Part shown: positions 13,000 to 25,300 of the stretch, in pieces | How the letters are laid out: each line of letters opens with the position of its first letter | Position numbering within the stretch: position 1 is the first letter of the stretch | Source of the DNA: Dirofilaria immitis | Lineage: Eukaryota; Nematoda; Chromadorea; Rhabditida; Onchocercidae | Direction: 5' to 3' | DNA length: 64,000 nucleotides | Assembly (NCBI GenBank): GCA_024305405.1 | Contig: JAKNDB010000086.1 | Coordinates: forward strand, 1-64,000 | The notes under the pieces: model-generated | Databases searched by the model: none | Told to the model about the DNA's origin: nothing | What the model saw: only the letters and a program-made list of their open reading frames with translations | Position numbers and translations under genes: made by a program

Positions 13000-14500
13000 G
13001 ATTGTTTCAAGATGAAATTTCGATAAAAAATTTCGAAAAAGATGAGCGAAAAGAAAAGTATTTTGAGAAGATATCTCAGCGTACAGCCGAAGTTTTTAGG
13101 AAAAAATATATATGAACTGGTAAGATAAGGAAGTGAAGCAGTTGCAGTCTTTATGGATAATGCAGCTAAGAGGCATGTACGGGTCGTTGCAAGTCACTGC
13201 ACTGATTGGTAAGAAGTGATCTTTCGAGGTGGTGCGGTTGAGATGTGATGCAATGTGATGTGATCAGTGAACTTGACCTTATGATAGGTAAATTATGGAA
13301 AAATACCTGTAAACAACATAGATGCAGAGACAATCCTTGTCATTTTTGCAGTAAGTTTACGCATGTTCGGCATCAGTAATATGAGGGATAGGCAAAAGTT
13401 AAATGTACAATAGATATGTTCGAGGAAAAACTAAAATTTATTTTTGTCAAATCTATCTTTTATAAACTTTCAGTTGACTCATTACGATTTCAAGCGCGAC
13501 TTATTGGACAATATCAATTTGGAAAAGTCATCTTTTTTTTTTTTTTGAATGTCATCTTCTCTAATTTGTAAAACTCCTGGAGGTTCCCTTTAACAAACTT
13601 ATTTGAATTTATGAAATTCGAAACGAACTGATTTCAAAGGGTAGTTTATCGATATCGATTGCATTCGCTTTGCCTATCTTGATTTTGTCTGTTTCAATGA
13701 GGACTGGAATACTTGTTTTTTACGCCTTGATGAGAAAAGAAATTAAACTTTATGCTTCATTTTAATGGATATTTTAGCTTAAAATCAACACTGCCAGATA
13801 TTCATCTGAAAATTATTGAAATTTTACAAAATTATACATGAAATGGACTTTTATTTTTCATTCAGAAATCAGGAGGGAGAAGGATAGAATGAAAAGAAGT
13901 GGGAATAAATTTGGGGTAGCAGTACAAAGGAAGCGAATAATTTTTAAAGACGATAGATAATATTCCGGGTAAATAGAAGGAGTAAATTTCAGGTAGCATC
14001 CAAAAAGTGAGGAGGGCAGGTATTACGTAGAGAATTCCTTCTCTCTTTGCTGACGTAACAATTTTTTTATTCTACCCAATTGCAATGCATTTCAGCTTAC
14101 CGTATAGCTAGCTATTGCAGTGGTATAGTAGTGACCACTAGACAAATTTGACCTCATGTCCGACTAACTAACTATAATGTCAGAACCTTTCCCTCTTCAT
14201 ATACACAGATGAAGTCTACATATTATGCAAAAATCATTAAGTATTGTTATTCCTGCCTTTACTTCTTCCCATTTTAGAAGGTAATGAATGATTCGTTTCT
14301 AAACAGCAATCAATAATTACAGATGTTCTGAATATCAATCAATAATTCACATGGATAATTGCTATTCCGGAGTTTTATAAAGAAATAAATTAGCATAGTC
14401 CTTTTATGATATTTTGATCTTATTGTGCTATAATTTAAAATTTGAAAAAATTTTCGGAAATCACTGCAATATCTTCTGTTTTTCAATTTTTCTTTTCTTC
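13000..14500. promoter_or_regulatory. Divergent upstream region of receptor A and the 14.5-kb exon
   Basis: Non-coding. It separates receptor A (minus) from a likely plus-strand first exon at 14525. It contains the direct repeat at 13268 and a further TGACCTC half-site near 14150. GC content is locally higher around 13130-13330 than in flanking DNA. No ORF is supported. Confidence 0.4.
13268..13279 (-). promoter_or_regulatory. Candidate nuclear-receptor response element (direct repeat)
   Basis: The plus strand reads TGAACTTGACCT, which on the minus strand is AGGTCA followed directly by AGTTCA, two receptor half-sites in direct repeat with no spacer. It lies about 300 bp upstream of the copy A start codon and in its orientation. 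Binding is inferred from the consensus only. Confidence 0.35.
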
Positions 14501-14524
14501 AGGTCAGATATTCAATTGTTTGTT

Positions 14525-14602
14525 ATGCAAGGAGAAGAGACATTCGGGTCAAATGTTGTTTACAACTTAGGTAACAATGACCTCACTGCAATGTCTTCAC
14601 AG
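14525..14602 (+). CDS. Probable 5' exon of an unidentified plus-strand gene
   Basis: The sequence shows a pyrimidine-rich tract and CTTCAG acceptor at 14502, then 22 nt, then an ATG. This is the spacing seen at the trans-spliced starts of other genes here. The frame encodes MQGEETFGSNVVYNLGNNDL plus six residues and meets a CAG|GTAAAT donor at 14602, in phase 0. If the donor is not used, the frame runs on to a stop at 14644 and gives a 39-residue peptide. No confident downstream exons were found before imb-1 at 19.3 kb, so the gene is left partial. Confidence 0.4.
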
Positions 14603-16450
14603 GTAAATTTCCCGCCGATTCCATACACATCTGCTTCTGAATAATTTGATGATGAAAAATAGAAGGAATTGCAAAGGAGAAGGGGAGGTGATATTTCAGC
14701 ATAGTATACATATGAACTTACGCAAAAGTTATCGGAATATATCATTTAACACCTCCGATCTGTTCATTTCACCTTATTTTCCATAAAATTTTTCACTTTA
14801 CTAATCTTTTCCATTTTCATTATCAGATACAAAGAATTTTATGGTGATTGATTGAAAGCTTATATTTTTGTTCTATTTATATACTTATGACTTCAGATGA
14901 AACTAACACCAAATTTTTGAATCATATCAAATCGATAATCGTTTCTCTGTGAATTTTCTAATCCGGTCAATATTTCTCTTAGTTTTTTTTTTTTTTTTTT
15001 TTTGCAACAAAAGCATACGAAGCGATAAACAAAATGATAAAGGAATGCTATAGAACAAAAATTCAGAAATGAAGTGCGGATGAATTTCTTTTTATTCGGT
15101 GATTATCACTGAATGATATTCTTAAATTAGCTGAATTATATATGCACTTTAACTTTATTTAAATCTTAATTGATTCTGAAATGGAGAGTGCAATTAATGT
15201 TTGAATAAGCTTAAATCAGTTAAGAGTTAAACAAGTTTAAAATGAATATAATCAAACTAGTTTTAGGATATAATTCGCTGCGTATTAAAATTTCCATTTA
15301 TGATTTCGTATTTCATATTTTTCATTTTACTTAATAGTTCGCGAAGGCTTTCGGAAATTTTTCTATGATATCCAAGCAGCTATGTGCATATGATGATCAC
15401 AGATTGAAATGCTTAAACGTATATGTCAAGTAGAAGCAAAAATTTTGATCTGACCAAACAAATAACCTTTATCAGTTTAAAATCGAATAGTTGTCAAAAT
15501 AATAACGAATAAATGAAATAATTATATAAACTTAGCTGACCGAAAAGTCAACAGAACAAAGAGCTGTTGCGTTATCAGGATGAGAACTGTGATTGAATAA
15601 TGTTTTTTTCAATCTTTTTTTGACCACAAAATTGACACATGTCATTGAATTCCAATAACTTTAGTAAATATCTTTCTAAAATTAAATCAATTTATAACCT
15701 ATGTTCAGAATTTCCGGAATTTTGAAGAGTTGCAATTTATGAACTTTTAATTTCTATTAAAAGTTATTGCAAATCGTCATTTGATTAAAAAGAATTTCAT
15801 ATTATCGTTGAGTTCGACTTTTTTATTTTTTTATTGTTTATCACAAAATTAAGACAATTTGTAATAACTTGCAGCTCCATCATGGTACTGAATGTATTAT
15901 TGCTTAGATCATTGTGTAGTTCAATGTTTAATATTTCCAATCTTTTACTGTTTTGAATTGCCAGAATTTCTATAAATTTCTTGCTATGCTTTTCGTTTAA
16001 ATTATTATTATTTCTCTTCTAAATATTGTCTCCGAAAATACAAAGTCGATAGACAAAAATGATGAATTGTTTGCATACTGAGGCATATTGCTTGAGGTCA
16101 CAATTTCTGAACCATTGCCAGTTTAAACCGTTTTCTTTACATACTTTCCCAGATATTTTAGAATTTTACCATTTATTCATCAAACATATATTCGTTATTC
16201 TCTATTCAAATTGAAGTGATGGCAACAATAATACGAATTTGATTAGATGAAAGTTCAAAGTATAACAACAGTCCATAACTGAACCCAGCAGTGACCTCAC
16301 TAAACCTATCCAGACATATATGGTTATATGCTATTCTCGATTTTCTGTGAATGAATAATAGAAAAAATAAAGTTCATCAAAATTATTGAAAGCTGCATGA
16401 TTTCTAAGTTCATATCGAACAAATACAAATGTAAAAGTTTCCAATTGTAT

Positions 16451-16601
16451 TTTTAGCCTATAGATAGAAATACCTAGATCAAGACTAATTATGAAACTCA
16501 GTAAAATATATTAAATGTCCATTCGAATCGCTGAATGTCTTCCCAAAAATTTTTACAACATAATTAGTCTTGATCTAGGTATTTCTATCTATAGGCTAAA
16601 A
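16451..16601. repeat. Perfect inverted repeat, 43-bp arms, 65-nt loop
   Basis: The left arm 16451-16493 (begins TTTTAGCCTATAGATAGAAA) is exactly complementary to the right arm 16559-16601. The element is flanked on both sides by TAT, possibly a TA-type target duplication. It could be a small foldback/MITE or the template of a long hairpin RNA. No ORF is inside. The repeat is seen directly; its nature is inferred. Confidence 0.75.
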
Positions 16602-17023
16602 TATCGATGATGCCAATTAATTAATTTTCTTGCAGGGATATTTTTTCCTGTCTACCATATGTTAAAGACATATTTACAGACAGTTAATAAGAAATTCCAA
16701 AAAAAACTCCTGCGAATTGAAAATTGAAAAAGATTGAAAATTCTCGACAACAATATTTGAATGATTAAATACTTATAATTCAACGAATTGTTCCAACTCT
16801 ATATTCAATCAGTCATTCCAAATTTATTAATTAAAGACTAGGTATCAGTCTCTCAAACTAAACATCGGTCTTCTCACTTCTTCATTAGAACCTTCTCAAA
16901 GTTTCATGTACTTCTGCACTTGCAATCTCTAATCTGCAAGATCATCAAATCGTTGAATCGCTTGAATTCAAAATTTTATGAATTAAAACGATGCAATTCT
17001 GAAAAAAGACAAGAACAAAAACA

Positions 17024-17188
17024 ATGAAGTACTATTTTGATACTGAATGATTGCTTACTTTTTCGGAAAAAGAACTCTACATAAATTACGGTACTCCTGT
17101 TCCTCCAGATGCTTTAACAACAAATTTTGATCTTTCACCTTGGAGAAGATTAAAAATTCTCATCGAAGAATCATACATTTTATTATAG
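17024..17188 (+). other. Coding-like patch, interrupted by an in-frame TGA
   Basis: One frame reads ATG, eight codons, TGA (17048-17050), then about 45 open codons including INYGTPVPPDALTTNF and SPWRRLKILIEES before TAG at 17186. The amino-acid mix is less biased than the surroundings. There is no good acceptor in front of it. It could be a degraded exon or chance; not recognised. Confidence 0.2.
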
Positions 17189-19330
17189 TTCAAATATACC
17201 ATTTATTCCGATTAGCGTTGCTGTATTTATACCATTATAAAAATAGAACAGATATTCTGATCAATTTGTTTTAATTGTAAAAGATCTGTTGTTCAATTGA
17301 TAATAGATTGCATTATGATAAGCTTGCTAATATAGGAAATGCAATTTATATATATATATAAATTGATAAAAGAGACATATTACATCAATCAGTGTATCGA
17401 GCGATATTTTCAAAAAAAAATGAAAAGAAAAAAATAAGAAAAACGGAAACGACAATTAGAAGTTACAAAATAGAAGTACGATGTAAAACAATCATTAAAA
17501 AATAAGATCAAAAGAAGATTTGTGCCAATAAAATGAGCATATGAAAATAAAAAGTCAAAGAAAAAATTCGTACAGTTGGAAACAAACTTTCCAGAGAATA
17601 AAACAAAACAAACAAACATACATGCAATGCAAAAACTATGTTTCAATTTCAGATTTTCTGATAAAAAAATCACAATATCAAGATAATACACTGAAGAGAT
17701 ACACAAAGGAAAACTTAAGAAAACACTATAGGAACTGTAAGAATGAATGATGATAATAACAAAAAGCAGCGAAAGATATGACATGATACTGCCGAGAGTG
17801 TTTGAGTCGGCGAAAGAAATAACTAAAATACTAAAACTCACCAATAACAACTATCTTTAAAAATTGTGGAATCAAAAGAACTATTCTGAGTACGTCCATT
17901 TAATGCATTTCCTATAAATTAGTGAGTAGACTAAGATCGTCTATCAGTTAAAAAAAAAGGTTAAAAATTAATCAGTTAAAAATTTAAAAATGTTAGAACT
18001 TACGAAAAATCCAAATGTCTTTCAAGCGATGAAAAAATGCAAAACAAGAAACATTTCTTGGAAATTCGAATGCAATGGTGAAAAATAAAAAATAAAAACT
18101 TTTAAAAACCTACCACAATGTAAAAACGGGGAATAAAAAAGTAACGGTAGTGAATAGTGGTATAATGATAACAAGAAATATAATTATGACTATCCAAACG
18201 AAATTACAGAATTTTGAATCGAATAACAACGAAGAAATCGGGATAATGTTCAGTTTTCAAAAAGATAAACCAAAACTAAAAAGCATGCAAGTGATGGAGA
18301 TAAATAAATGCATACATTCATATCTATATCTATTATCTACATCTATCACTGAAAAACTATCAAACATGTTTAAACAGTTGCAGTAAATACTTTCTATGAA
18401 GTATGCAATCAATTAAAAATTTGGAAAGCGAAGAAAAAGCGAAACAATAATCTTCAGAACTCAAAAGATTGCTTGATCTGAAAAAATAAATGAAATTTTA
18501 AAAATTATGATTGATGCTATCTTCGAAATTTAAGACTTCAACATCCCATACGATATCTAACTACCGAAATATAAAGCGATTGTTACAGTATAAATATTGC
18601 AGAAGCAAGAAAAAACAGTCTTGAAGTTTTAGGCATGTGGGCAAAATAAATACATCAAGGCAAAGATCTAAATTACAAATATCTAACATTAAAAGCTTCA
18701 GTAAATAGTCATCTTCATTCCCTATGTCCACGGAATTCACTGCACAATGATCGGACGGAGGACCATGATAATCAATAAAACTAAAGACTAGTAAGAAGCC
18801 GATTGTCTTGATAAAATATGGCACAGCATTTGTTTTTATGCTTCTCGAATGGAATTTGCATGCGGTGAAGGAAACAACATGGTGAAGAATGATTTCGTTC
18901 AAGTATTATTATCTCCCTTTTCTTGAAAACAACGAACGAATCATTCTATAAACCACAACAAACTTTAATAAAAAACTAGTGACTTTTGGATTTGTGATAT
19001 AAAATTTAAACTCCCAACAGAAACTTGCGAAAGGATTTTACCTCTACAAGCAAAAATCAAAAAGAGAAAAATAAGGATGAAAAAATTGCAACGCAAAATA
19101 TGTACGTAGCAGATAATGCCCAATGACAAGGCGTAATGCAAACATAGCATACCATACAAACATTCCCGCCTAAAAGCAAATCCAAAAATGACAAACAGAC
19201 AACGTGCACATATCAAAAGTAAAGCAAAAGCTAGGAAATAAAAACAATGGAACAAATGAAAGGGACAATTATGAGCAATTAAATGTTCTATCGATTTCAG
19301 AAAGATAGTACTTCGATTCTATCTTTCATT

Positions 19331-22300
19331 TTAATTATGATTTTCCATTTTTGTTGTTTTCAGTTTCCGTATCTCTTTGGTTGCCCAGAGGGCAAGTGAT
19401 TTTGTTTTCGCTGCTTTACTTCGTCGTCCTTTTGTCAGTATTGCTGAGATATTCTGATTGTCGACAAAGGGTAGTATTTGTTCACCGAATGATGTCACCA
19501 GATCTCCTGAAATAACACTCTGCCCTAGATTTTCAAATGAATTTAGAAAATTTGAGTAACTTATATTACTCTAATTGAGTTACAGTATAATTAATATTAC
19601 TATCGGCAAATCTCTTGCAAGAGATCGTTGAGAAATATTACAGCTACTAATCTGTTTGTCAATAAAATTATGCAGCATGTGCCTTTGTTTTATAAAGAAA
19701 AATAACACGATTTCTTGAGATTATATAATGATGAAATGTGCCAAACTGAGTTCAAGAAAACAAGAATTATATTAATTACAGAATTCACAAGAATTTTATA
19801 TATTAACTTTTTATATATATGCAAACTTATAGATACGATTAAAGAAAACACTTACCAAGTAATCCAGAAGCTGCGCCTATTAGTGAATCGGGTGAATTAC
19901 TGGTAGCGATGAGTTCAATTAAACCAAGCATATTTTGTATTTGATCTCGCAAATGTTGAAGTTCATTGTTTTGTGTTGTTCGCATTCCTTGTACAATACC
20001 GGCATATGCTTCTACGCAACTTTCTCTCAATTGTTCCACATATTCAACATTATCATAGTCTTCCTCAAATTGCAATTTTCTTCGTCTGATTTTCCAATAT
20101 GAAGTATTTTTAATAGTTGTGTGTATCTTTTAAATAACGCCATCGTCATATTCATAATGTGCGTTTATTTTATTTATTAAAAAATCACTGAAATAATATT
20201 AAAATTTCACGATAAAGAAAATTTAATGCTTGTCGCACTAACCGGATCTTCTACTTTAGCAGTAGAAAGGGCCATGACTAGCATAGCCATAACATATTCA
20301 TAGTAGCGAATAAAATTAGGACCGATTGCCAATGCAACATCACCGAAACACGAAAGTACGGCTGGTTTCACTAACCGATCTATTTTATTACTCTGAAAAA
20401 GAAATCATTGAATAAGTGCTTCGCCCTATAATGAAAAAAAAGGAAAAAGAATAAAATCTAGAAATCTCAAACTTGATTTATCACTGAGATATGCGGAAAT
20501 AGTCAGCATTAATATAATATGGAGAAGCAAATAAAATAAAATTTATGTTCTGGATTTCAAATCATTTCTTAGTCAAACCATATAATGATAATATATTATA
20601 TGTGATGTGTTATATTATTCTTTCTTCTTTTCTTTTTCTTTTTCTTTTTTTCATACATTTCCTCGATTGATTCTGTAGACGGTTAAAAGGCTAAGCCATG
20701 CATGTCTAGGTTCAAATTATATATATGTATATTTTAAGAAAATATAACGAGAATAAATTCCATGAGAAATTGAAAATTTGGAGAAAACTTCAGAAAAATA
20801 AACCTGCACAATTTGAAAAAGTAATCCCATAAATTCGTCTAAGTGAGGTATCAAGGCTGCTTCTAATGCACGACATAAATCGACCAATACACCAATGGCT
20901 GCCGAACATACTTGTCCTTCCTCATGATTTTGTAAGCCAGCAACTAGAAATGGCTTGAACACATCCAAATATGTGGCAAATTGGCAACCCAAAGCTGAAA
21001 TCAACATTCGACAGCAATGATAGCCAAAAAAAAGTCAGTGATTATATCTCCACGAATTTTTGAACAAGAAAAGGTGTATATAAAATGTTATAAACACTAA
21101 CAGGAATGCTGAAAATCAGTATGTACCATCTTTTAAAGAAATTCCAGAAGCAAAGTAAGAACCTTCAATAAGTGTGCTAACTGCCATTAGAGCATCCTCC
21201 ATGACGCCACCACATTCTTTGCCAGCGCACCTAATATATAAATAAAGTTAATGACTTTTAATATAGAATACAAGATTCTCACATAAAAATACATTCCAAT
21301 TATTTCGCAGATAATAACAAATTGTATATTTCTTCGGATATAAAATTTAACTTTTGATAAATAGTTTTTAGGATTAGTAAACTCAAACGTAAGCAAAATA
21401 CCAATATGCTCGAAACTCTCAGCTTAGCCGTGGCTTCCGCTGACAGAAACGAATAAATTATAATTATGAACCTCTTAGTGCTTCCAAATATTGAGGAAAT
21501 TAAAAACTACAGACAGTTAAAGTTGCACTAATTTTTGTTTTATGATGTTTCCTAGAAGTCCTTATCTTCAATTTTTTCTTTTCTTCATCTAACAATGATA
21601 TTCTAGCTGGAGAAAGCTTATAAAATAAAAAAAAAACAAAAATACCTTTGCATAATTTGCAGCAAACCTTGCATGATAGCATCACCAATATATGGCGTAT
21701 CTTCTGGTCTCATTTTACGCAACACCGATTGCAATGTTGCACATAGCAACGATTCTAGATCTCGTAGTTGGCTCTGAAGAAATTAAATAAGAAAATCAAG
21801 GTAAGAAATCAAACCTTATATATTGCGTTTCATGTTTCATGTCTACATGAGTGAATCTGTTCTGCGCAATTATTATTATGGAATCATACGAGAATTTTTC
21901 AGATACACGGAAATTTAGTTATGATATATTGAGATATAAAATTATTTGGTAGCTTGGAATCATTTCTCATTTAAACAATATTCCAATTCTTCGTTTTCTC
22001 TTCCAGTTCCACTAGGCTCCCTGTAAACCTTCACCTTCGAATTTTGCGAAATATAATATGAAAAATAATAACATATTACTTTAGCAACAATTAATGGGCT
22101 CTAAAATCCTGAAAATAATTATTCACATTTCTAAATAGTACAACATTGATTTATATCCCGACATAAAAAAAAAACTTACTGAAAGAGAAACAGGATTAAT
22201 TCAGTACTACCAAGCTAAGGAGGTGCTTTTAAATAATTGTAACCTTATCACTTAACGACTCCAGTGAATTTTCGATGTTCAGTAATTGCTCTAACTTCCT

Positions 22301-25300
22301 AAGTACAACCACAGTGGTATTCTGCACCACAGGATAGCAATCCTTCGGACTATTTTTGATTAATTCCATCAAAGTTTCATAGGCAGCTATTCGTAAATTC
22401 GACACATGAGCATCTGATCTAAAATGGAGTAAAAGTGATATATATGTGCGAGAAATACAAACGTAGTGAATTAATCAAAAGATTGATGGTGAAATAATAA
22501 AAAGAATTTGAGAGTTTTACTTATAAAAATTTGAAATTATGAAGTTCGATATTCTACATTATTCTTATAACATCAGGAAAAGTTAAAAAAATTTAGCAGG
22601 ACAAATTCAGTGTTACAATAGTTCCTTTAATTATTATCATAAATTTCTTTCAAAAACAAACCTATCAGTTGCCTTAATAAGCTCATTCACCATTCCTTCA
22701 AAACAGGAAGTCAATATATACGTTTCTGGCTGGCCGCTATTGTCAGTTCCTTGTCGGCAAGCCATGTCAAACGCTGCTTTGGCTAAACTTGAAATTGCCT
22801 AGAAAAAATTTTCGCTCTGTAGGGAATAAAAAGATGTTTAAACTTGATCAAAGATAGAAGCTCAGTTATTCCTTAACTGTGCAACTTTTTTTGCAAATAA
22901 TTCTTGTTTGAAACTTAAATAAGGTTTTGTTTTCTATTTATACGGATATGAATTATATCATGAATGCTACGTTCCAATTAAATTGAGAAGAACTGCACAT
23001 ATATCATTTAAAAACAATGTTACCCAGCAAACATTGGCAGCTACACGTGGTTCTTGTTGCAAAGCTGTCGACAGAGCTGGAAGCATTGAGCTAAGATTTC
23101 TTGTCGAGTTACTACCTCCTCACATGTGTCGCACACTCGTCCAATACACCAGGCAGCTGTGTCACGTACTTGCAGCTGAAATATTGTAAAAAAATATGGA
23201 ATATTATTAAATAATTTTACATAGTATAATTTTTCTTTGTTTTTGCGCCACAAACAAATCAATTCCTACACATATTGTTATTAATTTGATACAAATAAAA
23301 TACCTCGAATTAAAAAATTTTGTTGCGCATAGAACATTCTACTGTAAATCACCTTAACAATCTAATTTCACTAGTGCCTACCTTATTTTTAATATCATTA
23401 AAAAAATCTTCTAAATAGTTAGAAGCATGTGTAATATATGCCGTTAACTTATAGTCTACATAAAGAAAAACCAAATCGATTTTTATATGCAGATAATCTT
23501 TAATGTCTTTCTTTTTAAATGATAGTTTTTTAAGAAATTATCATTCATATATTCAAGTTTTAGGCACTACGTAACAAAGATAAGATTCACCAGGGTATAT
23601 TTAAACTTATTGAAATTAAAACCACTAATTACCTGCGGATCAGATAATGAAGCAATGATACTTATCAATGCTGATTCAACTAATTGTGTTAGGACTGCTT
23701 CATTCGGTCCATCTAATATCGACCCAAATGCCATCACAGACGCTTCTCGATATCTGAAATAATAGGGTTCGGAAACAAAATATAAGATGAATTAGATTCA
23801 ACATTTTGGTCACAATTATCTCTTTCTCAGTTGGGAAAAAACCAAAAATGAAAAATTACCTCCAGCTAGAATCCTTTAAATGCTGTTGGATGAAAGGCAA
23901 AATTGGTTCAACAATGGAATCGCCGGTACACTGCGCAAGAAGCATTATACATACGCCAGCTGCTTTCGCCGGATTCCAGTCATCTTCATCGTCACTTTCC
24001 TCTTGTTTAGCCAATGTTTCCGTGAGAATAGATATCAAATGAGTTAAAGCTCCTAAAATGATGCAATTAAGAATGTAAAAAAGCTGTTAAAGAATTAAAA
24101 TTATATGTCATTCAAGAATAACACCGAAAAATTAATGTTTGACTTCAAAATCATTAATGGTTGATTTCAACTTTTCCTGAATGTTTCATGATACCACCCT
24201 TTTTCACGTTCTTGTTTGTTAACTAATGTTTCTCAGCTTAGGGTTAGTAAATATTGTAACGTCTATGCAGTAAACTTGTAGCAATATCACGTAAGTTCTT
24301 GCATTAAACATAAATTTCAAGTAAAATCAACCAAATGCGAATGTACCACGTGCATAATGGCGCGAAACATTTTCAGGAGCACGGCCTTGTTCTCGAGCTT
24401 CTTCTGCTTCTACGGATAGAGAAATCTCTTCTTCACAAACATTTGACCAAAACTCGATTCCTTGTAAAGCCACTTCATTAATTTGAGATTTCATTGCATT
24501 CAGACTAATCTGAAAAACGTATCTTTATGAATATTAACATTTTACTGCTAATTGAGAAACTAATTAAGATCCATCAAATATGGCATAACTAAAGTCTATC
24601 AAATGTAATCTCATAGAAGTTACATTTGATAGACCACTGAAATAAAACTTCCATGAATTTTCCATAATAGAGAATTTTATAATATAGAATTTGAGTCATG
24701 AAAATACAGAACATAAAGTGGAAGAAATGTAAAAATTTCATTTTCAAAGAGTAACTGCTGATAGATTTAATGAAAGTTGAAAAGTGAAAAATCTAAATCA
24801 TCAAATAAGATCCCACAAAACACACCGGAAAAAGTGCATCCATATATTGCTCCATAAACTGGTAATACAGTGACATAATCCTGACCAAACATTGCATGGC
24901 CACTACTTTGACAGCTGTTTCGGGGCATTGAGATGACTCACATACCACTTGCATAATCATATGTCGCTCATTCTAAAATAAATAATGAAAATTTGTGAAA
25001 TTTGCTACAATACATTCAAAACAGCGATTTAATAAATAAGTGGTGATAAAAGACCATAAAAGTACAAAAATAAATCAAAAAAGGAAAAAATGCTACTTCT
25101 GGACAAGCTCCTCTATAGCCGTATAAAATTTAGCATCTTAAACAACGGCTTCTTTTTTTATATGCAACATTTCAGAATTTTAAAAGAGTTCTTGCCTTCC
25201 TATTCGTTTAACCATTCATGAAATTCATATTGTTTCTGTTAGTATGCCTTATTGTAAAAAACATTAAAAACACAAAGGATGAACTACTTTTTAAGACATG

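Larger units (their letters stand above)
14650..19330. other. AT-rich region, introns or intergenic
   Basis: No confident gene. It holds a foldback element (16451-16601), a weak coding-like patch (17024-17188) and a purine-rich plus strand from about 17390 to 19260. The purine-rich strand produces long pyrimidine-coded ORFs on the minus strand (17410-17850, 18561-18902, 18965-19255), which look compositional. TGACCT-type half-sites occur near 14577, 16093 and 16295. If the exon at 14525 is real, part of this may be its introns. Confidence 0.4.

Noticed and set aside
17410..19255. Minus-strand hydrophobic ORFs resembling membrane proteins
   Set aside because: Strong purine/pyrimidine skew explains them; there is no conserved motif, acceptor or donor pattern.
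22983..23189. Plus-strand ORF with Cys/His content
   Set aside because: It is the antisense shadow of imb-1 exon 11.
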